A stretch of DNA of 11,278 bases from Akkermansia sp. GTDB lineage: Bacteria > Verrucomicrobiota > Verrucomicrobiia > Verrucomicrobiales > Akkermansiaceae. Where the stretch lies: the NCBI GenBank assembly GCA_017379255.1, contig JAFNWZ010000275.1:1-11278 (forward strand), given 5' to 3'. How positions within the stretch are numbered: position 1 is the first letter of the stretch; each line of letters starts with the position of its first letter. A model generated the notes under the pieces. It was not told the DNA's origin, searched no databases, and saw only the letters and a program-made list of their open reading frames with translations. Position numbers and translations under genes: made by a program. Shown here in pieces: positions 6,940 through 11,278 of the stretch.

Positions 6940-7059
6940 GGTTATGGCCGCCCGGGGTAGTGAGAATCTGCGCATTCCTTTTTGCGATGTGCAGCACACG
7001 CATGAGTTTAAGGGACAAGCTCATCCATAGCATGTCAACCAGGCATTAAAACAGATATC

Positions 7060-7090
7060 AAAAAAGCCTGAGAGTATCTCAGGCTTTTTT
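7060..7090 (-). terminator. terminator after the GH73-like gene
   Basis: AAAAAAGCCTGAGA, loop GTA, TCTCAGGCTTTTTT. It is symmetric and works on paper in both directions, and it lies 75 bases beyond the GH73-like stop codon. On the + strand, 7053-7072 matches 1706-1725 at the pgi terminator in 19 of 20 bases. The unique stretch 6940-7052 between the two terminators contains a degenerate third copy of the repeat start (6962-6978) and no gene I can support. Confidence 0.88.
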
Positions 7091-7098
7091 TCTCACTC

Positions 7099-7120
7099 CC
7101 AGCTGCCGGGAGGCAGCTGG
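7099..7120 (-). other. GCTGCC hairpin, right copy
   Basis: CCAGCTGCC, a four-base loop, GGCAGCTGG: a perfect 9-base-pair stem and the mirrored counterpart of 6878-6899. The shared 16-base core is GCTGCCTCCCGGCAGC read from the minus strand. The outer pairs differ but are compensated. Confidence 0.85.
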
Positions 7121-7129
7121 CAAATTCAG

Positions 7130-7167
7130 TCATTCTGCATTCTGCGTTCTGAAATCTGCATTCCTCA
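7130..7167 (-). repeat. 38-base 3'-end repeat, right arm
   Basis: Read on the minus strand it starts with the stop codon TGA of the GH73-like gene and repeats the sequence of 6832-6869 with one change (A to G at position 19). The trinucleotide GAT lies just outside both arms (6829-6831 and 7168-7170), too short to prove a target duplication. Confidence 0.95.
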
Positions 7168-7572
7168 GATTTGCCCCCACTTGCCATCGTTGATGTGCTT
7201 CATGTAGGCCGTGACGCCGCGCACCCATTTCTGGTGGCTGGCGCAGTAGACGCGGCTGATCTGCACCAGGGTCACGCGTCCCTTGGCGCGGTACTTGCCA
7301 AGCAATTCGGCAAGGTGTTCCACGCAGGCTTCCTTGGATTCGAAGCGGCGCTGGCCGTTGCGGCCCATGATGCCCGCCAGGTTGTTCTTGCGGCGTGCGG
7401 CGCTTGACGTGGCATTGGCAGATTCGTGCCGGATGATGGCCTCCATCATCACGGGGTCCACACCATGCTTGGCGGCGGCCTCCCTGATAGCGGGGCGCAG
7501 CGCAGCAACCAGCTCGGCTTGCGCTGTGAGCACCATCATCAGGCCTGTCAGTATGGTCAGAGCAACTCTCAT
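7165..7572 (-). CDS. small secreted GH73-like N-acetylglucosaminidase
   Basis: Predicted peptidoglycan-cleaving enzyme of 135 residues exported to the periplasm. Residues 1-19 form a signal peptide (basic MR, hydrophobic core, AQA before the likely cut). The mature part of about 116 residues follows a glucosaminidase (GH73) or lysozyme-like pattern. MMEAIIRHESANATSSAA (42-59) carries the candidate catalytic Glu50. KNNLAGIMG (62-70) matches the family's NNLFGIKG loop. RRFESKEACVEHLAELL (75-91) matches the usual FRxYxSxxES segment. It has no wall-binding repeats and is near the minimum length for the fold. It has its own promoter and is not part of the menD operon. The stop codon lies inside the 38-base repeat shared with rlmH. 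A soluble lytic transglycosylase-like role is an alternative. Confidence 0.75.
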   Translation of the reverse strand: MRVALTILTGLMMVLTAQAELVAALRPAIREAAAKHGVDPVMMEAIIRHESANATSSAARRKNNLAGIMGRNGQRRFESKEACVEHLAELLGKYRAKGRVTLVQISRVYCASHQKWVRGVTAYMKHINDGKWGQI

Positions 7573-7581
7573 GTCGCAGAC

Positions 7582-7610
7582 ATGGTAAAGTTTTGTTAAC
7601 CATTTGTCAA
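7582..7610 (-). promoter_or_regulatory. promoter of the GH73-like gene
   Basis: On the minus strand: perfect TTGACA (7605-7610), a 17-base spacer and TACCAT (7582-7587). The -10 box ends nine bases before the ATG, so a leader of about three bases is predicted. Confidence 0.7.
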
Positions 7611-7613
7611 GCT

Positions 7614-7641
7614 AAAAATGCGGCACCTACGCGATTGGTGC
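7614..7641 (-). terminator. weak possible terminator of the menD operon
   Basis: On the minus strand GCACC, a nine-base loop and GGTGC are followed by CGCATTTTT. The stem is short and the T-tract has five bases, so it is a weak candidate. It lies about 95 bases after the menD stop and just before the -35 box of the GH73-like gene. Nothing else stands out in 7642-7736. Confidence 0.3.
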
Positions 7642-7736
7642 TTGACTGCCCTGGCTGGTTTTTGATAATCTTTATGATTGCGCTCGCTTTTTCCGTTTGG
7701 ATAAAGACACAGGTGTGCTGCGCAAGCGGCTGTAAG

Positions 7737-9278
7737 TCAGTGGGTGATGGAGCCGTCGGGGATGAGTTCCAGCAGGACCAGGCCATTGGAGGTGAGGGAG
7801 TCGAGTACCTCCAGGTCGGCATCGCTGTGAATGGCATAGTACTCTGCGCCCCAGAGGCGGGCGATTTCCTCCATGCGGAAGGGCTGCGGCTGCACGAGCA
7901 GACGTTCCATTTCGGGGTCGCCGGCGGTGTCGCGCAGGGAAGCGGCAGCGCCCTCATTATTCAGCACGGCAATGATGCGCAGGCCGGGGGTAAGTTGCGG
8001 GATGATGGCGGCGGCATTGATATCGCGCAGCAGGGTGAGGTCGCCCACCAGGCAGCAGGCCATGGAGGCATCGGCGGCGTTGCCCAGGAAGGCGCTCAGC
8101 ACGCCATCTGCCCCGGTGCTGTGCAAATCGCGCAGGTAGGGGGTATTCACCTGGCTCTGGGCAAAGCGGTTCCAGAGGCGCATGGTGGTGGCACTGCCCA
8201 CGCAGATGACATCGGCCAGGCAGGCGCGGTGAGAGAAGGCTCGCACCATGGCCTCGGCAGACTCGGGGTAGCCCAGCAGAAGTTCTTCCATTTTGTTGCT
8301 CATGCGGCGGCTCTGGGGCAGCAGGCGCTCGGTATCGCCCACATGCGGCACATCGCCCAGGGCCTTCATCATCTGCTCCAGTTCGCCCTCCACCACGTTG
8401 CTCTTGCGGCTCAGGCCGGAGAAGCCAGTGCGGGTGAGGGAACAGACACTGGTCTGCGGCAGGTTCTCGAGCGCTTTCCAGAAGGCCCCGGTGGGCACAT
8501 CGCCCACGCGCAGCACATGGCGCGGCGGGTTCTGGATGAGCATTTCATCGCCCCCGTGCAGGAGGCAGCCGGCCAGTTCTTCGCGCAGGCCGCTGCTCGC
8601 TTCTGCCAGCACGGGCACGCGCAGGGTTCTGGCCAGCCAGAGGGCGGGTTCCTGTTCATCGGGGTCGAGCGAGCCGATGACGAGGACCAGGCCCTCCATG
8701 GAGCGGAAACGCAGCATTTGCGCCACTTCTGCCAGCGAACCACGGAAACGCGGCGCGGGCGGGGGTCCATTCACCTCAATGGCGCTGAAATCACTGTACG
8801 GCGGCTCGGCGGCGGCATCCAGCCGCACATGCAGGTGCAGCGGGAATCCTTCGCCCAGCTCCTCCACCAGATTGGGTAAGTCTGAAACCGGGCAGGGCAG
8901 GTTCAGTTCCACCGTGGGGGCGTACATGCCGAAAAGCGCTTCCTGCTCCACGCATTGCGGTGCTCCTGTACCGCCGCAGCCGCCGGCGCTGTCCATGGTG
9001 AGCACCACCAACGGCCGCCGGTGGTAATAGGCGTGGATGACCGCCGGAGTCATGGCTGCGGCAGACGAGCCGCTGCCGGCCACCACCACCACGGGACGCC
9101 CGGTTGCCTGCACGCGCCCCAGTGCAAAGAAGGCGGCGGAGCGGTCATCTGCCACACTCCAGCGGTGCACGGCGGGACAATCGGCCAGCGCGCGGTAAAG
9201 CGGGGCATTCAGTTCGCCGGGGCAGCAGACCCATTCGGCCACACCGGCCATGGCAGAGCAGGAGATAAGCGAAAACAT
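7737..9278 (-). CDS. menD: MenD-like ThDP-dependent enzyme (SEPHCHC synthase family), divergent
   Basis: MenD condenses isochorismate with 2-oxoglutarate, using thiamine diphosphate, in menaquinone synthesis. From the ATG at 9278 the protein has 513 residues, near the family length. EWVCCPGELNAPL (15-27) parallels the usual CPGSRSTPL. ADDRSAAFFALG (43-54) parallels DERSxGFxALG. VVVVAGSGSSAAAMTPAVIHA (63-83) parallels the SGTAxAN segment. LHSTGADGVLSAFLG (385-399) parallels the RGASGIDG loop. The ThDP/Mg site is VGDLTLLRDIN (411-421), with Asp413, plus Asn440 and Asn441. The catalytic Glu of DER is Asp45 here, and PGSRS, SGTA and LTADRP are all altered. I reject a longer reading up to 9467: it adds 63 residues that do not fit the family and overlaps the SanA-like gene. 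It is the third gene of its operon, 28 bases after the SanA-like gene, with no Shine-Dalgarno sequence. No other men gene is present. Confidence 0.75.
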   Translation of the reverse strand: MFSLISCSAMAGVAEWVCCPGELNAPLYRALADCPAVHRWSVADDRSAAFFALGRVQATGRPVVVVAGSGSSAAAMTPAVIHAYYHRRPLVVLTMDSAGGCGGTGAPQCVEQEALFGMYAPTVELNLPCPVSDLPNLVEELGEGFPLHLHVRLDAAAEPPYSDFSAIEVNGPPPAPRFRGSLAEVAQMLRFRSMEGLVLVIGSLDPDEQEPALWLARTLRVPVLAEASSGLREELAGCLLHGGDEMLIQNPPRHVLRVGDVPTGAFWKALENLPQTSVCSLTRTGFSGLSRKSNVVEGELEQMMKALGDVPHVGDTERLLPQSRRMSNKMEELLLGYPESAEAMVRAFSHRACLADVICVGSATTMRLWNRFAQSQVNTPYLRDLHSTGADGVLSAFLGNAADASMACCLVGDLTLLRDINAAAIIPQLTPGLRIIAVLNNEGAAASLRDTAGDPEMERLLVQPQPFRMEEIARLWGAEYYAIHSDADLEVLDSLTSNGLVLLELIPDGSITH

Positions 9279-9306
9279 GGTGGAACGAGGGGGTAAAATG
9301 GAAAAA

Positions 9307-9969
9307 TTATTCAGGCAGAGCAATGCGTTCGCCCATGTGGCGGGGCTCGGAACCGATGAGCAAATCAAACACCATGGCCACGCGGGCAGCGCGTTCGCGC
9401 AGGAACTGGCGCAGCCAGGTCGGACGGTTGATGGGGATGAGCGGGGCGTGGAAGCCCTCGGCATCAATACCCAGGTGCCGCGCTGTGGCTACCGCACGCT
9501 TCACGTGGTAGGGCTGGCTGATGATGGTGAGCTTTTCTGCTCCGAAGATGCGCTGGGCCCGCACTACGGAATCAAAGGTGCGCAGCCCGGCGTAATCGCA
9601 CACAATCCGGTCCTCCGGCACGCCGAGCTTCACCAACGCCTCCTTCATGTCGCGCGGCTCGTTGTAGTATTTCTCCCGGTTATCGCCGGAGGCGATGATG
9701 CAGCGCAGCTTGCCGCTCTTCCAGAGTTCTGCGGCGGCCTCCATGCGCCCGGTGAAGTAGAAATTGGCGCGGTTGCGGCTCAGTTTCTTGCTGCATCCCA
9801 GCACCAGCGCCACATCTCCCTGCCGGCAATCGGCGGCCTTCTTGTGGCAATAATCATTGGCCAGGATATTGGTGTAGCAATCTGCCGCCAGAATAATCAA
9901 CAGCACGGAAAGGCACACAAAGCCGCTGAGCTTGGTGAACAGCCTGATGATTTTCCAGACCTTGCGCAT
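9307..9969 (-). CDS. SanA/YdcF-family (DUF218) membrane-anchored protein
   Basis: Resembles E. coli and Salmonella SanA, a protein linked to envelope barrier function and vancomycin exclusion at high temperature; the biochemical activity is not settled. The 220 residues start with a basic segment and one membrane helix (about 14-30). The DUF218 domain then lies on the periplasmic side. Motifs in order: DVALVLGCS (52-60), NFYFTGRMEAAAELWKSGK (69-87), IIASGDN (91-97) with YNEP (102-105), DYAGLRTFDSVVRA (125-138), IISQPYHVKRAVATA (149-163) and GIDAEGF (167-173). It begins five bases after the mutarotase stop codon, without a ribosome-binding site, so translation is probably coupled. It ends 28 bases before menD. 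Confidence 0.85.
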   Translation of the reverse strand: MRKVWKIIRLFTKLSGFVCLSVLLIILAADCYTNILANDYCHKKAADCRQGDVALVLGCSKKLSRNRANFYFTGRMEAAAELWKSGKLRCIIASGDNREKYYNEPRDMKEALVKLGVPEDRIVCDYAGLRTFDSVVRAQRIFGAEKLTIISQPYHVKRAVATARHLGIDAEGFHAPLIPINRPTWLRQFLRERAARVAMVFDLLIGSEPRHMGERIALPE

Positions 9970-9974
9970 AGGAA

Positions 9975-10823
9975 TCAGTTGACCCCGAATACCTGGATGC
10001 GGGTGGTGAGCTCGTGCGTTTCGCCGCAGCGCAGCATGATGTTCTCTGCCGGTACAACACTGGTTTCCACGGCCAGGAAGCCGCGTTCATTGCCTTCGCC
10101 CAGGTCGCCCATGCCGGCAGCCAGCGCCGCACCCGGATTCCACACCACAGCCGAGCCGCTGCCTGCGCGGCAGATGCGGATGCTGCGTTCCCAGGCGGGG
10201 TCGTGGATGGTGATTTCGGCATTCTCCGGCACCGGGTGGTAGATGCGGTCGATGTGCCCCAGGGGGATGAGAGGGTCTTCGGGGTGCGGAATGGCATCAT
10301 CGGCAAATTCGGTGAAGGCCAGTTCTTCCAGTCCGGTCACGGCTACCTGTTCGTAATCGCTCACGGCAAAATAGGTGTGCATGGCGGCGGAGTAGGGCAT
10401 GGCGCGCGGTACATCCAGGGTGATAAGGCTCATGGTCAGTTCATTGCCAATCTCCATACCCAGAGCGGCGCTCGGCAGCATATCATTCTCCGGCGGCAGG
10501 GCCAGCAGCAGGTTCACGCGGCCATCCTCTCCCTCCTCGCAGCGGCCCACCTGCCAGGTGGAAATACGCGCCACACCATGGGCGGGCAGGGAGGCCTCCT
10601 CCGTGTTCTTGCCGAACCACGGCCAGCACAGCGGAATGCCGCCGCGCAGGGCCTTCCCCTTCTTGAATACAGCCTTGGGGCTCATGTAGATAACAGGCTT
10701 GTGGCCGGCGGGGGCCCAGCTGAGCACATGCCCGCCGTAAAGGGAAATTTCAGCCGTGCAGAGGGCTGTTTCAATCTTGAGAATCGGAAAATCTTCGCCG
10801 TAGGGGTAAACTGTCGTGACCAT
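9975..10823 (-). CDS. D-hexose-6-phosphate mutarotase (YeaD-like aldose 1-epimerase family)
   Basis: Cytoplasmic enzyme interconverting the alpha and beta anomers of glucose-6-phosphate and related sugars. The 282-residue beta-sandwich shows the full family pattern: LYGGHVLSW (28-36), GKALRGGIPLCWPWFG (56-71), LPAHGVARISTW (79-90), MHTYFAVSD (148-156) with catalytic His149, TGLEELAFTEFAD (163-175), VVWNPG (226-231) and GFLAVETSVV (248-257) with catalytic Glu253. It is the first gene of a three-gene operon with the SanA-like and MenD-like genes. Functionally it connects to pgi at the other end of the window, but the two are not co-transcribed. The start at 10823 places the ATG 18 bases after the -10 box. 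The bases before it, AAGCACC, are not a Shine-Dalgarno sequence. Confidence 0.93.
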   Translation of the reverse strand: MVTTVYPYGEDFPILKIETALCTAEISLYGGHVLSWAPAGHKPVIYMSPKAVFKKGKALRGGIPLCWPWFGKNTEEASLPAHGVARISTWQVGRCEEGEDGRVNLLLALPPENDMLPSAALGMEIGNELTMSLITLDVPRAMPYSAAMHTYFAVSDYEQVAVTGLEELAFTEFADDAIPHPEDPLIPLGHIDRIYHPVPENAEITIHDPAWERSIRICRAGSGSAVVWNPGAALAAGMGDLGEGNERGFLAVETSVVPAENIMLRCGETHELTTRIQVFGVN

Positions 10824-10841
10824 GGTGCTTGTATGCGCGGG

Positions 10842-10870
10842 AGTGTACCAAAATAGACCTGCTCTTGCAA
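10842..10870 (-). promoter_or_regulatory. promoter of the mutarotase operon
   Basis: On the minus strand: TTGCAA (10865-10870), a 17-base spacer and TACACT (10842-10847). The predicted leader is about 12 bases, the longest among the promoters here. Confidence 0.6.
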
Positions 10871-10877
10871 GTCTATT
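10852..10877. promoter_or_regulatory. possible operator overlapping the mutarotase -35 box
   Basis: A 7-base inverted repeat, AATAGAC (10852-10858) and GTCTATT (10871-10877), spaced by 12 bases. It covers the -35 box and part of the spacer. The -35 box itself lies inside the palindrome CTTGCAAG (10864-10871). The spacing would suit a dimeric repressor, but there is no second site in the window to confirm it. Confidence 0.35.
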
Positions 10878-10880
10878 ATC

Positions 10881-10972
10881 TCGCAGTCGCCAGACTGCGA
10901 AATTCTCTCCGCGCCAGCGGAAATTAACTCGCCCTCCAGGGCGGACTTATCTCCCGCCACAGGCGGGAAATT
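10881..10972. repeat. four tandem hairpins with constant joints and variable stems
   Basis: Stems: TCGCAGTC/GACTGCGA (10881-10900), TCCGC/GCGGA (10908-10921), CGCCC/GGGCG (10930-10943) and TCCCGCC/GGCGGGA (10952-10968). The pitch is about 23 bases. Loops are GCCA, GCCA, TCCA and ACA. The joints follow AATT..CTC, with GAAATT at 10899, 10920 and 10967 and a variant GACTTA at 10944. Every stem differs in sequence yet pairs perfectly. An open frame passing through it is not a plausible gene. Confidence 0.8.
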
Positions 10973-11054
10973 CACTTTGTGCCCTCGGCGTAGATGATAA
11001 AGCCAAATCTCTATTCCCGGCAACCCTCCTCCCCCTCCATGTGTCATATAGGAG

Positions 11055-11144
11055 ATGCTGAAAGAATGGAAATTCGTGCCAGCCTGGAAATTCCCTGTTT
11101 CAGTATGGATGAGAAATCGCTTTTTCTATGCGATAAAAGCTTAA
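11055..11144 (+). CDS. possible 29-residue small ORF, unproven
   Basis: ATG at 11055 to TAA at 11142-11144. The product would be basic and aromatic: MLKEWKFVPAWKFPVSVW at the start, four Phe and three Trp in total. The preceding AGGAG touches the ATG with no spacing, so it is not a usable ribosome-binding site. A twice-repeated TGGAAATTC creates the WKF repeats. It may be chance. Confidence 0.12.
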   Translation: MLKEWKFVPAWKFPVSVWMRNRFFYAIKA

Positions 11145-11273
11145 ATGCTTAATATGAAGTAAATATGAAAATTACAGGCAAATAAAAAGAAGACAATAAT
11201 CTCATCTCGATGATATCTTAATAATTTTTTTTTGAATTGGTTACAACGTTTTTTCTTGCTATCGCATAGAAAA
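11122..11273. repeat. 14-base inverted repeat in an AT-rich gene-free stretch
   Basis: TTTTCTATGCGATA (11122-11135) and its exact reverse complement (11260-11273) enclose about 124 bases that are far richer in A+T than the genes. No promoter or gene is convincing here. The stretch 10973-11121 likewise holds only a short stem (GCCCTCGGC, 10981-10989) and two TGGAAATTC copies. Confidence 0.7.
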
Positions 11274-11278
11274 TACGA

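Noticed and set aside
7010..7038. Small RNA gene between the two terminators, from a minus-strand TTGACA at 7033-7038
   Set aside because: No acceptable -10 box at 16-18 bases (TCCCTT at best); not enough to call an ncRNA.
6829..7170. GAT on both sides of the 38-base arms as a transposon target duplication
   Set aside because: Three matching bases are expected by chance fairly often. RlmH ends at its normal C-terminus, which argues against a simple insertion into a coding sequence.
7642..7669. Plus-strand TTGACT-16-GATAAT promoter-like pair pointing into the 3' end of menD
   Set aside because: It could drive an antisense RNA, but the -10 box is imperfect, and the ATG at 7674 lies about where transcription should start and leads only into the shadow frame opposite menD.
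7593..8879. Long plus-strand open frame (428 codons) opposite menD
   Set aside because: It is rich in His, Gly, Gln and Ala in the way typical of the antisense of a GC-rich gene. It has no family resemblance, while the minus strand gives a clear MenD pattern.
9279..9467. 63-residue N-terminal extension of the MenD-like protein
   Set aside because: It overlaps the SanA-like gene in another frame, is Ser/Pro/Cys-rich without family match, and MenD similarity begins at the later ATG (9278).
10682..11061. Open frames on both strands across the region upstream of the mutarotase
   Set aside because: They cross the promoter and the hairpin array, and their sequence is dictated by the stems; no protein-like pattern.

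Overview
The window is ordinary chromosomal DNA from a G+C-rich Gram-negative bacterium. It carries eleven confident genes, most of them housekeeping, in short operons. I see no insertion sequence, prophage, CRISPR array, rRNA or tRNA. Several things fit a gut-type Verrucomicrobiota (Akkermansia-like) genome: a vertebrate-like SMUG1 uracil-DNA glycosylase, a SanA-family protein, the dispersed hairpin repeats, and the complete lack of Shine-Dalgarno sequences. This assignment rests on gene content and style, not on a marker gene.

Layout from left to right. Positions 1-160 hold divergent promoter signals. pgi (glucose-6-phosphate isomerase, + strand) follows and ends at a strong palindromic terminator. 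Next is a 470-base gap filled by a hairpin-rich dispersed repeat. A SMUG1-type uracil-DNA glycosylase (+) then runs convergently, with one base to spare, into a four-gene minus-strand operon read from 6309 down to 2903. That operon encodes a small two-helix membrane protein, an AmgK-like sugar kinase, a CHASE2-like membrane protein without an output domain, and the manganese exporter MntP. Its promoter is back to back with that of rlmH (+). rlmH and a small secreted GH73-like glucosaminidase gene (-) converge on a 336-base gap. The gap consists of two mirrored copies of one 3'-end module (38-base repeat, hairpin, terminator) whose first bases are the stop codons of both genes. Farther right is a second minus-strand operon read from 10823 down to 7737: hexose-6-phosphate mutarotase, a SanA-like protein and a divergent MenD-like ThDP enzyme. 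The right end has no gene I trust. It holds four tandem hairpins with constant joints, then an AT-rich stretch with a 14-base inverted repeat.

Functional links. pgi and the mutarotase both act on hexose phosphates but lie at opposite ends and are not co-transcribed. The kinase (amino-sugar or MurNAc-type), the glucosaminidase-like protein and the SanA-like protein all point loosely to the cell envelope. MenD points to menaquinone synthesis, but no other men gene is present and several of its motifs are altered.

The most unusual signals are non-coding. (1) None of the eleven starts has a Shine-Dalgarno sequence, and five genes have a consensus-like -35/-10 promoter whose -10 box ends only 7-10 bases before the ATG, which predicts leaderless or 1-4 base leaders. 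(2) rlmH and the GH73-like gene have the mirrored 3' module. (3) A GCCTGAG-stem terminator recurs at three places. (4) There are the tandem hairpin array and the dispersed repeat.
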